Assembly (NCBI RefSeq): GCF_001641335.1
Contig: NZ_LVEM01000004.1
Location: forward strand, 872,100 to 936,099
Length of the DNA: 64,000 bases
From: Bradyrhizobium stylosanthis
GTDB taxonomy: Bacteria; Pseudomonadota; Alphaproteobacteria; Rhizobiales; Xanthobacteraceae
Reading direction: 5' to 3'
A model generated the notes under the pieces. That model had not been told where the DNA came from. It worked only from the letters and a program-made list of their open reading frames with translations, and did no database searches. This document shows positions 25,557-33,913 of the stretch, piece by piece; within the stretch, counting starts at the first letter, position 1, and each line of letters opens with the position of its first letter. Position numbers and translations under genes: made by a program.

Positions 25557-25918
25557 GCGCGCACCAGCTTGCCGACGACGGCGAGCAACTGCTCGGGCTT
25601 GAACGGCTTGGTGATCCAGCCGGTGGCGCCGGCGCTCTTGGCTTCCTGCTTCACCGTGTCGTTGGATTCGGTGGTGAGGAACACGATGGGCATGCCGACC
25701 GCGCTCGGCAGCTTGCGCAGGGCCCGGATCAGCTCCAGGCCGTTCATGACGGGCATATTAAGGTCGGTGATGACGAGATCGAGCTTGCCGGCCTGCGCCT
25801 TGGCGAGGCCTTGCGCGCCGTCGCCGGCCTCGATCACGTTGTGACCGGCCGGCTCGAGCACGACCTTGATCATCTGCCGGATGCTGGGGGAATCGTCGAC
25901 CGTGAGAATCGTGGCCAT
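25553..25918 (-). CDS. cheY: Chemotaxis response regulator CheY
   Basis: This 121-residue single-domain receiver should carry the phosphate from CheA to the flagellar motor or act as a phosphate sink. VDDSPS holds the acidic pocket, the phosphoacceptor Asp lies in ITDLNMPVMNG, the switch Thr in FLTTES, and the Lys in ITKPFKP. ATG 25918 overlaps the stop of the STAS gene by one base (TAATG). The operon has only this one free receiver. Confidence 0.95.
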   Translation of the reverse strand: MATILTVDDSPSIRQMIKVVLEPAGHNVIEAGDGAQGLAKAQAGKLDLVITDLNMPVMNGLELIRALRKLPSAVGMPIVFLTTESNDTVKQEAKSAGATGWITKPFKPEQLLAVVGKLVRA

Positions 25919-26241
25919 TAGGTGCCATCTTTCTTTTGCGGGAAATGCTGATCGATCATCGCATCGCTGGCGAAGCCGGCGCGGCGAAGGGTGTTGCGCA
26001 AAGATTGGGAAAATGAAGTGAGCACCACCGGGCGGCCCTGGGCCTCGCCCGTCTTGGCGGTCGACAGCAGAAGCTGGATCGAGGTGACGTCGGCCTTGTC
26101 GACGCTGGAGCAATCGATCTCGAGCCGGTCCTGCCGGCCGAAAGCTTCGCGGATCAGGTCATAGACACTGCGGATCGCAGCGATGCTGCAATCTGCAGGC
26201 AGCCGTAGGGACCACTTCGGCTCAGTGACATCAGACGACAT
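25918..26241 (-). CDS. STAS-domain protein heading the chemotaxis operon
   Basis: This 107-residue cytoplasmic protein has a STAS (anti-sigma factor antagonist-like) fold: WSLRLPADCSIAAIRSVY, then LEIDCSSVDKADVTSIQLLLS, then RPVVLTSFSQSLRNTL. The position of the phosphorylatable Ser in SpoIIAA-like proteins is taken by a Thr-Ser pair (VTS). I chose ATG 26241 (MSSDVTEPKW). It is translationally coupled to cheY. STAS proteins head several alphaproteobacterial chemotaxis operons, and their job is unclear. Confidence 0.85.
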   Translation of the reverse strand: MSSDVTEPKWSLRLPADCSIAAIRSVYDLIREAFGRQDRLEIDCSSVDKADVTSIQLLLSTAKTGEAQGRPVVLTSFSQSLRNTLRRAGFASDAMIDQHFPQKKDGT

Positions 26242-26528
26242 TCGTCCCCCAGAAATTCCAGGGATTCGCTGCACGCATGGCGCGAATCCCACGCGACGAC
26301 TATTCGGTATGGAGAGTGTGCAAACCCCTAATGGAGTCCCCCGTACAACTACGGGTCACAAATCGAAGAACTTCGCGTATGCATGCAGACGTGCATGGCG
26401 CGCTCAAATCTCATGCGTTGCGCGCAGTCATGAGGCAGCTTGCCGGCGGTGAAACGTTTGCTTCGCGTTAAATCGCAAAGGCTAGTTGTTGAGGTCATGC
26501 CTCGCCATCCGAACGAGCCCGGCCGCCG
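26242..26528. promoter_or_regulatory. Divergent control region between the che operon and HD-GYP gene
   Basis: This 287-base region has no gene. It must contain the leftward che promoter and probably the rightward HD-GYP promoter. CCCGTA-CAAC-TACGGG at 26340-26355 is a perfect six-base inverted repeat and could be an operator or small stem. No promoter could be assigned with confidence. Confidence 0.45.
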
Positions 26529-27650
26529 ATGCTGACCCAAGCGCTTCTGGTTGATGACAGCCGTTCAGTCCTCAACTTCCTGAAACGTCATATCGAGGCC
26601 GAAGGCCTGGTCGAAGCCACCACCTTTCTCGATCCCGTGGAGGCGCTGGCTTGCGCGCGCGAGCGCGTCTTCGATCTCGTGCTGGTCGACTACGAGATGC
26701 CGCACATGGACGGCATCAGCTTCATCCGCACGCTCAGAACCCTTCCCGGCTGCGTCGACATCCCGATCGCGATGATCACGTCGCGGCAGACGGACGACGT
26801 GAAGATGGAAGCGCTGCAGGCTGGTGCAACCGATTTCCTGCCCAAGGCGCCACAGAGCGTCGAGATGACGGTGCGCCTGCGGAATTTGATTCAGCTTGGT
26901 GCAGCCGTGCGCAAGCTCAACGACCGCGCCGCGCATCTTGCGAGCGAGGTCGCAGCCGCGACACGAAAGCTCGGCGAGCGCGAGGAGGAGATCATCCTGC
27001 GGCTCGCGCTCGCGGTCGAGTACCGCGACAACGACACCGGCGAGCACACGCTCCGGGTCGCCCGCTACAGCCGCATCATCGCCGAGCAGCTCGGCCTGCC
27101 GGCCCGGCTCTGCCGCGACATCTATCTCGCCGCTCCCCTGCACGACGTCGGCAAGGTCGCCATTCCCGACAACATCCTGCTCAAGCCCGGCAAGCTGACC
27201 GATGACGAGATGGCGGTGATCCGCACCCATGCCACGATCGGCGAGCGCATCCTGGCAGACTCCAGCTGCGAGCTGATCCAGCTCGGCGCGCAAATTGCCG
27301 CCGGCCATCACGAGCGCTGGGACGGGGCGGGCTATCCGAACGGCCTCAGGACGGATGAGATCCCGGTTGCCGCACGCGTGGTCGCGGTCGCCGACGTCTT
27401 CGACGCGCTAACGACCCGTCGGCCCTACAAGGAGCCGATGCCGCTCGAGGTCGCGCGCAACTACCTGGTCGAGAACAAGGGACGCCAGTTCGACCCGGCC
27501 TGCGTCGAAGCCTTTCTGTCGCGCTGGGACGAGGTCGTGGGGATCGCCGCCGGGCAGCAGGCGACGCCGTTCCTGAAGGCGGAGGTCCCGCACACACCTT
27601 ATATAGAGTGTGCGGCAGAAAGCCGCCCGGCCGAAGACGTCCCCGCCTGA
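26529..27650 (+). CDS. Response regulator with HD-GYP cyclic-di-GMP phosphodiesterase domain
   Basis: This 373-residue cytoplasmic protein has a receiver domain (1-125) with LVDDSRS, the phosphoacceptor Asp in LVDYEMPHMDG and the Lys in FLPKAP. A helical linker follows, then an HD-GYP domain with EHTLRVARYS, LHDVGKVAIPD, GHHERWDGAGYPNGL and DVFDALTTRRPYK. The metal ligands and GYP triad are present, so cyclic-di-GMP hydrolysis is expected. It is divergent from the chemotaxis operon, which makes CheA or a nearby kinase a possible phosphodonor. That link is inference. Confidence 0.92.
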   Translation: MLTQALLVDDSRSVLNFLKRHIEAEGLVEATTFLDPVEALACARERVFDLVLVDYEMPHMDGISFIRTLRTLPGCVDIPIAMITSRQTDDVKMEALQAGATDFLPKAPQSVEMTVRLRNLIQLGAAVRKLNDRAAHLASEVAAATRKLGEREEEIILRLALAVEYRDNDTGEHTLRVARYSRIIAEQLGLPARLCRDIYLAAPLHDVGKVAIPDNILLKPGKLTDDEMAVIRTHATIGERILADSSCELIQLGAQIAAGHHERWDGAGYPNGLRTDEIPVAARVVAVADVFDALTTRRPYKEPMPLEVARNYLVENKGRQFDPACVEAFLSRWDEVVGIAAGQQATPFLKAEVPHTPYIECAAESRPAEDVPA

Positions 27651-27838
27651 CATTAGCCATCCCGCCAACAGCTTGGCGCAGCTCTGTTTTCTCCGGTCGC
27701 CGGGTTGAACCTGTTCCTGCTAGAGTGGCACCAAGAATAAAGAGTGATTCTGGTCACACTTGCCTGGGCGCCCTGCTGCTAAGCATCGAACCAGGACAGG
27801 GACCGGCCAAACATCGGTCGAATTGGATGAGAATTCCC

Positions 27839-28507
27839 ATGAAAAGCCTGATCGGCGCCGCTGTCGGCGCGCTCTGTGTTGCGACCCCCGCTTTTGCGGA
27901 GACCCCGGCTGCGATCGTCGAGGATGTGCAAGGCAAGGTCGACGGCATCGCGTTCATGGACTATGTGGCGCCGGGCAAGATCATCAAGCTCGGGCCCAAG
28001 GCGAGCATCACGCTCAGCTACCTGAAATCCTGCCAGCGCGAGACCATCAGCGAAGGCGTCGTGCTGGTCGGCGCCGAGCAGAGCACCGTGCAGCTCGGCG
28101 AGATCAAGCGCGAGAAAGTGCCCTGCGACACCAATGCGGCCAAGCTGTCGGAGCGCGAGGCCAACCAGAGTGCCGCGACGACCTTCCGCACGATGCGATC
28201 GGACGCCAAGGGCGCGCCGGCCAAGCTGCCGACGCTGTACGGCACCGCCCCGCTGGTGCAAGCCAAGAGCGGCAGCACGCTGGTGATCGAGCGCACCGAC
28301 GGCAAGGAGCCCACGATCACCGTGCCGCTGAAGACCGAAACCATGATCGGCGGCAAGTTCTATGACTTCGCCAAGGCTGGAAAGTCGCTGACCCCGGGCG
28401 GCAGCTACCTCGCCATCCTCGGCGCCAAGCGCTACGCCTTCCAGATCGATGCGGGCGCCACGTCGTCGCCGACGCCGATCGTCGGCCGCCTGCTGCGGCT
28501 CGAATAG
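27839..28507 (+). CDS. Secreted FecR-like protein paired with the adenylate cyclase
   Basis: This 222-residue exported protein has a signal peptide (MKSLIGAAVGALCVATPAFA). The mature part begins ETPAAIVEDVQGKVDG and contains APGKIIKLGPKASITLSYL and EGVVLVGAEQSTVQLG, a pattern of short strands like FecR domains. Two cysteines (SCQRET and VPCDTN) could form a periplasmic disulfide. An in-frame ATG at 27827 is also possible. The cyclase starts 19 bases after its stop, so the two are probably co-transcribed. It may be a periplasmic partner of the CHASE2 sensor. Confidence 0.65.
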   Translation: MKSLIGAAVGALCVATPAFAETPAAIVEDVQGKVDGIAFMDYVAPGKIIKLGPKASITLSYLKSCQRETISEGVVLVGAEQSTVQLGEIKREKVPCDTNAAKLSEREANQSAATTFRTMRSDAKGAPAKLPTLYGTAPLVQAKSGSTLVIERTDGKEPTITVPLKTETMIGGKFYDFAKAGKSLTPGGSYLAILGAKRYAFQIDAGATSSPTPIVGRLLRLE

Positions 28508-28526
28508 GCTATCCAGCGACGGGGCG

Positions 28527-30677
28527 ATGCGGCGGATCGGCGGGCGGGACATCGTTGCGGCTATCCTGATCGCGCTCCTTGCGGGCGCGGTCTCCACGTC
28601 GCCGCCGCTCCAGAGCCTGCAGGGTCTCTCCCTCGACATCCTCACCGCGCTGCGCGGCAAGATCGTGAGCGACCGCCGCGATCCCGCTTCATCGCCGGTC
28701 GTCGTGGTGGCGATCGACGGCGAGACCTACGACACCCCGCCGTTCAAGGGCTCGCCGACACAAACCTGGACGCGCGAGATCGGCCGGGTGCTCGGCAGCG
28801 TCAGCGAGGGCGGCGCCAAGGTGATCGGCTTCGACGTCATCTTTCCAAGCTCGATCGAGCAGTCCGAGATCCCCTTTGGCGAGGCACCGCTCGGCACGCG
28901 CATGAGAGGCTTTGACCGCGACTACCTCATCGCGCTGCGGCAACTCTCCGACGGCGGCAAGCTCGTGCTCGGCGAGATCCTGAGCAACGATCATCCGGAC
29001 AGGCCCTATCGCGCGCAGCAGCTGGCGGTGAAGAACAACATCCGCGCCCTCAACGTCCATACCGATGCCGACGACGTGATCCGCCGGATGCCGCTGAGCT
29101 TCTCCATTGACGGCAAGCCCGTTCCGGCAATGGCGGTCGAGCTCGCCGCGCGGGCGCTCGGCACCAAACCCGAGATCGGGCCATCCGGTGGGATGGAATT
29201 GTCTGGCTATGCCGTTCCGAGCGCGGTGCCCAACACCCTCACGCTGAATTTTCGCGGCCTTGGCCGCGACGTCCTGGCCTATTCATTCGCCGACCTGCGC
29301 GCCTGCACCGAGAAGGGCGACCGCGATTTCTTCCGCCGCGCTTTCGACGGCAAGGTCGTCTTGCTCGGCACCATCCTCAATTTCGAGGATCGCAAGCTCA
29401 CCTCGATGCGGCTGTCCGGCGGACATGACGGCTCGCCGGCACCACGATGCGCCCTGCCCGCCCCGGCCGGCGCGGCGCAGAAGGCGCGGAGCGACATCGC
29501 AGGCGTGTTCGTGCACGCAGCCGTGGTGAGAAACCTGATCGAGCACGACGCCGTGACCGAGCTCGGCTTTCCCTTGCGGAGTATTCTCACGATTGCGCTG
29601 GCAGCGATCATCGCCTGCGCGGCCTGCATGCTCGCACCTGCCGGCGCGCTGATCGCCTGGGTCGGCCTCACCGCCGTTTACACGGCGATCGCCGTCGGCG
29701 CGTTCGTGCATGCGCTGGCGCTGCCGCTCGCCGAGCCCGCGCTCGCAAGCCTCGCTGCCCTCGCGATGATGATCGGCTACCGCTTCGTGCTGGCCGACCG
29801 CGACGAGCGTTTCCTGCGCAAGAGCTTTGCCTATTATCTCGCGCCCGAGGTGATCGAGACGATGGTCGCCTCCGGCAAGATGCCGGCGCTTGGCGGCGAG
29901 ATGCGCAACGTCACCATGTTTTTCTCCGACCTCAGCGGCTTCTCCTCGATCGCGGAGACGATGACACCGGGCGAGCTGGTCACGCTGATGAACGAATATC
30001 TCTCCGCCATGACCGACATCATCGAAAGCCATGGCGGCTATGTCGACAAATATATCGGCGATTCCATCGTCGCCATGTTCGGCGCGCCTGCCGACGACCC
30101 AGCCCATGCTGGCAACGCCGTCCGCGCCGCGCTGAAATGCCACGCGAAGCTGGCGGAGCTCAATGCCAGCCATCCCGCCTTCGCCGGCCGCGGCCTTTCG
30201 CACCGCATCGGCCTCAACAGCGGCGAAGCCGTGGTCGGCAATATCGGCTCGCGTCGCCGCTTCAACTACACCGTGATGAGCGACACCGTGAACGTCGCCT
30301 CGCGGCTCGAAGGCGCCAACAAATATTACGGCACCGCGATCATGGCGTCGGAAGCGACGGTCGCACAGACCCGAGACATGTTCGCCTGGCGCGAGCTCGA
30401 CGCGATCAGGGTGATGGGCCGCGGCGAGGCAATCAAGGTGTTCGAGCCGCTGGCGGAGAGAGGCGCGGAGAGCGGCGAGCAGGTGAAGGTCGCCGCGGCG
30501 TATGCGGAAGGGCTGGCCTGCTGGCGCGCGAAAGAATTTGCGAAGGCGGCTGATGCGTTCGGGCGAATGGCGGAGAGCGATCCGGCATCGGCGCTGTTTG
30601 CGAAGCGCGCCAAGGCCCTCAGCGCAAATGCGCCACCGCCGGATTGGACGCCGGTCAATACGCTGGAAGGGAAGTAG
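28527..30677 (+). CDS. Class III adenylate/guanylate cyclase with CHASE2 sensor domain
   Basis: This 716-residue inner-membrane protein has one N-terminal membrane segment (about 7-25), a large periplasmic CHASE2 domain with VVVVAIDGETYD, GAKVIGFDVIFP and KVVLLGTI, then three membrane segments near 350-435. The C-terminal class III cyclase domain has FFSDLSGFSSIAE and DKYIGDSIVAMFGAP (metal Asp residues), SHRIGLNSGEAVVGNIG, and SDTVNVASRLEG with the transition-state Asn and Arg. It should make cAMP, although cGMP cannot be excluded. The last 80 residues look like short TPR-type helices. I chose ATG 28527. Confidence 0.9.
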   Translation: MRRIGGRDIVAAILIALLAGAVSTSPPLQSLQGLSLDILTALRGKIVSDRRDPASSPVVVVAIDGETYDTPPFKGSPTQTWTREIGRVLGSVSEGGAKVIGFDVIFPSSIEQSEIPFGEAPLGTRMRGFDRDYLIALRQLSDGGKLVLGEILSNDHPDRPYRAQQLAVKNNIRALNVHTDADDVIRRMPLSFSIDGKPVPAMAVELAARALGTKPEIGPSGGMELSGYAVPSAVPNTLTLNFRGLGRDVLAYSFADLRACTEKGDRDFFRRAFDGKVVLLGTILNFEDRKLTSMRLSGGHDGSPAPRCALPAPAGAAQKARSDIAGVFVHAAVVRNLIEHDAVTELGFPLRSILTIALAAIIACAACMLAPAGALIAWVGLTAVYTAIAVGAFVHALALPLAEPALASLAALAMMIGYRFVLADRDERFLRKSFAYYLAPEVIETMVASGKMPALGGEMRNVTMFFSDLSGFSSIAETMTPGELVTLMNEYLSAMTDIIESHGGYVDKYIGDSIVAMFGAPADDPAHAGNAVRAALKCHAKLAELNASHPAFAGRGLSHRIGLNSGEAVVGNIGSRRRFNYTVMSDTVNVASRLEGANKYYGTAIMASEATVAQTRDMFAWRELDAIRVMGRGEAIKVFEPLAERGAESGEQVKVAAAYAEGLACWRAKEFAKAADAFGRMAESDPASALFAKRAKALSANAPPPDWTPVNTLEGK

Positions 30678-30698
30678 AGTAGCCAGCCTGGGGCTGCT

Positions 30699-30847
30699 TC
30701 CCCTCTCCCCTTGTCGGAGAGGGTGGCTCGCCGCGGAGCGGCGAGACGGGTGAGGGGTATCCCTCGACGTATACGCATCTATCCGTGTGGATAGATACCC
30801 CTCATCCGGCGCTTCGCGCCACCTTCTCCCACAAGGGGAGAAGGGAC
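30699..30847. repeat. Long palindromic intergenic repeat (two inverted copies)
   Basis: The left arm begins CCCCTCTCCCCTTGT and includes GGTGGCTCGCCG. The right arm is its inverted, diverged copy, ending CCACAAGGGGAGAAGGG. Each arm also contains a small GC stem (CTCGCCGCGGAGCGGCGAG and GGCGCTTCGCGCC). It lies between convergent genes and may act as a two-way terminator. Elements of this look are common in Bradyrhizobium genomes. Confidence 0.75.
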
Positions 30848-30857
30848 GACCCCACTC

Positions 30858-32030
30858 CTAAAACGGCAAGCCCACATAATTCTCCGCAAGCAACCGCTGC
30901 GCCGTCTCCGAGGACAGCAGATAGTCCAGCTCCGTCTGCTGCAGCCGATCCTCATAGTCGATCCGGTCGGGGAAACGATGCAGCATCATCGTCATCCACC
31001 ATGAGAAGCGTTGCGCCTTCCAGATCCGCGCCAGCGCCTTGGCCGAATAGCCCGCGAGGCCGGAATCATCGGCGCGCTGATAATGCGCGAGCATGGCGTG
31101 GTAGAGATAGTAGATGTCGGACGCCGCGCTGTTCAACCCGCGCGCGCCGGTCGGCGGCACGATGTGGGCGGCGTCGCCGGCGAGGAACAGGCGGCCATAG
31201 CTCATCGGCTCGGCGACGAAGCTGCGCAGCGGCGCGATGCTCTTCTCGATCGACGGACCCGTGATCAGCCGGCCGGCGACCTCCTCCGGCAGGCGGCGCT
31301 TCAGCTCGGCCCAGAACGCATCGTCGCTCCAGTCCTCCACCTTGTCGGTGAGCGGCACCTGGATGTAGTAGCGGCTGAGCACCTGCGAGCGCAGGGAGCA
31401 CAGCGCAAAGCCGCGCTCGTGCCTGGCATAGATCAGCTCGGGCGACACCGGCTTAGTGCGCGACAGCACTCCGAGCCAGCCGAAGGGATAGACCTTCTCG
31501 TATTCGCGCAGCACGTCCTTCGGGATCGATCTGCGGCTGACGCCGTGGAAGCCGTCGGCGCCGACGATGTAATCGCAATCGACGCGGATGATCTCGTCGT
31601 TCGAGCGATAGGTGACGTAGGGCCGGTCCGAGGTCAGATCATGCGGCGTCACGTCCTGCGCATTATGCACGACCTTGCCGCCGAGGCGGTCGCGCGCCTC
31701 GTAGAGATCGCGCGTCAGCTCGGTCTGGCCGTAGACCAGCACCGAATTGCCGCCGGAGTGCTTGTGCAGGTCGATCTGCGACAGCACGCCGTCATGAGCG
31801 ATCTCGAATCCCCGGTGGATCTCGCCCTCGCGGTCCATCCGCTCGCCGCATTGCGCCTCGCGCATCAGCTTCGCAAAGCCGTGCTCGAGCACGCCGGCGC
31901 GGATTCGGGCGAGCACGTGGTCGCGGCTGTATTTCTCCAGCACGATCGTGTCGATCCCCTTCAGATGAAGGAGCTGGGACAACAGCAGCCCGGACGGCCC
32001 ACCGCCGATGATGCAGACCTGAACTTTCAT
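30858..32030 (-). CDS. pobA: 4-hydroxybenzoate 3-monooxygenase
   Basis: This 390-residue FAD enzyme hydroxylates 4-hydroxybenzoate to protocatechuate with NAD(P)H and oxygen. The FAD-binding start is CIIGGGPSGLLLSQLL. RIRAGVLEHG and YGQTELTRDL are typical of PobA, IVGADGFHGVSR is the DG motif, SRYYIQVPL holds substrate-binding residues, and LAGDAAHIVPPTGARGLNSA is the ribityl-binding motif. The length equals known PobA enzymes. ATG 32030 has GGAGGAC upstream. It is divergent from its likely activator pobR, and the product feeds PcaHG about 2 kb away. Confidence 0.96.
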   Translation of the reverse strand: MKVQVCIIGGGPSGLLLSQLLHLKGIDTIVLEKYSRDHVLARIRAGVLEHGFAKLMREAQCGERMDREGEIHRGFEIAHDGVLSQIDLHKHSGGNSVLVYGQTELTRDLYEARDRLGGKVVHNAQDVTPHDLTSDRPYVTYRSNDEIIRVDCDYIVGADGFHGVSRRSIPKDVLREYEKVYPFGWLGVLSRTKPVSPELIYARHERGFALCSLRSQVLSRYYIQVPLTDKVEDWSDDAFWAELKRRLPEEVAGRLITGPSIEKSIAPLRSFVAEPMSYGRLFLAGDAAHIVPPTGARGLNSAASDIYYLYHAMLAHYQRADDSGLAGYSAKALARIWKAQRFSWWMTMMLHRFPDRIDYEDRLQQTELDYLLSSETAQRLLAENYVGLPF

Positions 32031-32116
32031 TTTTGCGTCCTCCCGTCGGCACTTTTTTGCAGATTTCGTGCTGCGCACCGATGGAGGGTTTTGCCAATGT
32101 CTTGTACTATTCGAAC
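32031..32116. promoter_or_regulatory. pobA-pobR divergent control region
   Basis: These 86 bases separate pobA from its AraC-type regulator and should hold the operator and both promoters. GTGC-TGC-GCAC at 32068-32078 is a perfect short inverted repeat, and CGGCAC at 32048-32053 repeats one arm with a mismatch. These are candidate PobR sites only. Confidence 0.4.
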
Positions 32117-32986
32117 ATGAGGACCACAGCCCCCGCCCCGGCGATCCGGGTCTACAATCTGTTCGGCGAATCCGGCGATCTGCCCGACGTCGTGCATTGC
32201 GAGACGATCGCGTCGCGCTCGGTGCTGCACGACTGGACGCTGGCCGTGCACCGTCATGCCCGACTGCACCAGGTGCTGCTGATCGAGCGCGGCGGCGGCG
32301 AGGCGACGCTCGACGGGCGCGTGGTGCCGCTGAAGCCGATGCAGATCGTCAATGTGCCGGTCGGCCACGTTCACGGATTCCGTTTCGTGCCCGATACCCA
32401 GGGCTGGGTGCTGACCATCGCCGCCGAAATCCTGGACGAGGCACTGCTCGCCGCAGAAGGCTTGCGCGGAGCCTTGTCGCGGTCGGCCGTCGTGCGCGGC
32501 ACGCCGCAGATCCGCGCCACCATGAAGCAGATCTTCGCCGAGCACGCCGCCCGCGATTTCGGCCGCGCGCATGTGCTGCGCGCCCTGTCGGCGGCCATGA
32601 TCGGGCTGGTCGCCCGCGCGCTCACCGGCGAGAGCGGCGGCAACGGCACCGCGGAAAGCAGCCTGTTTCGCCGCTTCGAAGCGCTGCTCGAGCAGCATCA
32701 TCTGGAACGCTGGAGTGTCGCGGACTACGCAGGCGCGCTGTCGATCACGCCGCCCCATCTCAACCGGGTGACGCGCGCGGCGACCGGCGACACCGCTTCG
32801 CACCTGATCCTCAACCGCCTGATCCGCGAGGCGCGGCGCAACCTCGTCTACACCAACCTGCCGGTCTCGACGATCGCCTATGCGCTCGGCTTCGAGGATC
32901 CCGCCTATTTCAGCCGCGTCTATGCCGCGGCTACGGGACTGTCGCCGCGCGCCTTTCGCGCGCAGCTGCATGACGGTGAAGGCTGA
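32117..32986 (+). CDS. pobR: AraC-family activator of 4-hydroxybenzoate catabolism
   Basis: This 289-residue transcription factor has an N-terminal cupin-like effector domain (HRHARLHQVLLIERGGGEA) and a C-terminal AraC/XylS DNA-binding domain with two helix-turn-helix motifs: WSVADYAGALSITPPHLNR, and VSTIAYALGFEDPAYFSRVY followed by GLSPRAFR. It is divergent from pobA across 86 bases, the usual PobR arrangement, so it probably activates pobA when 4-hydroxybenzoate is bound. ATG 32117 is chosen. An earlier in-frame ATG lies inside the control region. Confidence 0.9.
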   Translation: MRTTAPAPAIRVYNLFGESGDLPDVVHCETIASRSVLHDWTLAVHRHARLHQVLLIERGGGEATLDGRVVPLKPMQIVNVPVGHVHGFRFVPDTQGWVLTIAAEILDEALLAAEGLRGALSRSAVVRGTPQIRATMKQIFAEHAARDFGRAHVLRALSAAMIGLVARALTGESGGNGTAESSLFRRFEALLEQHHLERWSVADYAGALSITPPHLNRVTRAATGDTASHLILNRLIREARRNLVYTNLPVSTIAYALGFEDPAYFSRVYAAATGLSPRAFRAQLHDGEG

Positions 32987-33277
32987 CCATCGGACGTTGC
33001 CGGCGCGCCCTACTTACCTTCGTATATGGGGCGCTATCCTTTGGATAGACGTCGTTTACCTCCGTACAGTTGAGCAGGAAGTGCGCGCGCCTTAACGTGG
33101 CTGCATTCGGCGCCCAGCGCCGGTGGCATGGAACCTCCCTGACCTGGGCGCAAGGCGGCTTCCCCTCCAGTCGCCTGCGCCGCTTTTTAAGCAAGCCGCG
33201 CGCCCTGGTGTCTTGCCGCCGACACACCGTATCTTTGCGGGGACCTGGCTTCGTGCCGAACTTGGGATTTGTGCAGA
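32987..33277. other. Gap of about 290 bases between pobR and the NYN gene
   Basis: No gene is visible. CTATCC-TTT-GGATAG at 33034-33048 is a perfect six-base inverted repeat about 50 bases after pobR and could be an operator or weak stem. The rest is GC-rich with no clear promoter. Confidence 0.35.
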
Positions 33278-33889
33278 ATGTCTTCAATTGGGAAGATCGC
33301 GCTCTTTATCGATGGCTCCAATTTCTATGCCACCTCGAAGGCGCTTGGCTTCGACATCGATTACCGGCGTCTGCTCGGCGAGTTTCAAAGCCGGGGCACG
33401 TTGTTGCGCGCCTTCTACTACACGACCCTCATCGAGGATCAGGAGTTCTCGTCAATCCGTCCATTGATCGATTGGCTCGACTATAACGGATACACCGTCG
33501 TCACCAAGCTCACCAAGGAGTTCGTTGACGCCACCACCGGCCGCCGCAAGGTGAAGGGCAGCATGGATGTCGAGCTCGCCGTGAATGCGATGGAGCTTGC
33601 CGATCGTGTCGATCAGATCGTGCTGTTCTCGGGCGACGGGGATTTTCGTTCGCTGGTGGAGGCGCTGCAACGCCGCGGTGTCTGCGTGACGGTCGTGTCC
33701 ACACTTTCCACTCAGCCCCCGATGATCGCCGACGACCTGCGCCGGCAGGCGGACGTCTTCATCGATCTGTTAGAGCTGAAACCAAAAATAGGGCGTGATC
33801 CGGTCGACCGCCCGGGATCGCGCGAGGTGCGGCAGCCGCCGCAATTCCTCACGCGGGGAGCGATCAAACGGGACGACCGGGTGGAGTGA
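33278..33889 (+). CDS. NYN-domain (LabA/DUF88-like) putative ribonuclease
   Basis: This 203-residue soluble protein has a PIN-like NYN domain. LFIDGSNFY near residue 8 carries the first conserved Asp. The next acidic residues lie in KGSMDVELAVNAM near 90 and LFSGDGDFRSLVEAL near 112. The Asp set is complete, so metal-dependent RNA cleavage is plausible. The LabA/DUF88 group includes regulators of unknown mechanism. The tail of about 40 residues is basic and proline-rich, perhaps for RNA contact. It is convergent with pcaG and shows no obvious link to aromatic catabolism. Confidence 0.88.
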   Translation: MSSIGKIALFIDGSNFYATSKALGFDIDYRRLLGEFQSRGTLLRAFYYTTLIEDQEFSSIRPLIDWLDYNGYTVVTKLTKEFVDATTGRRKVKGSMDVELAVNAMELADRVDQIVLFSGDGDFRSLVEALQRRGVCVTVVSTLSTQPPMIADDLRRQADVFIDLLELKPKIGRDPVDRPGSREVRQPPQFLTRGAIKRDDRVE

Positions 33890-33913
33890 CCCTGCGGCAC
33901 CACCGCCGGACGG

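Noticed and set aside
32046..32065. Possible sigma-54 promoter (GGCAC...TTGC) in the pobA-pobR region
   Set aside because: The spacing between the GG and GC elements is one base too short, and it points toward pobR, which is normally not sigma-54 dependent.
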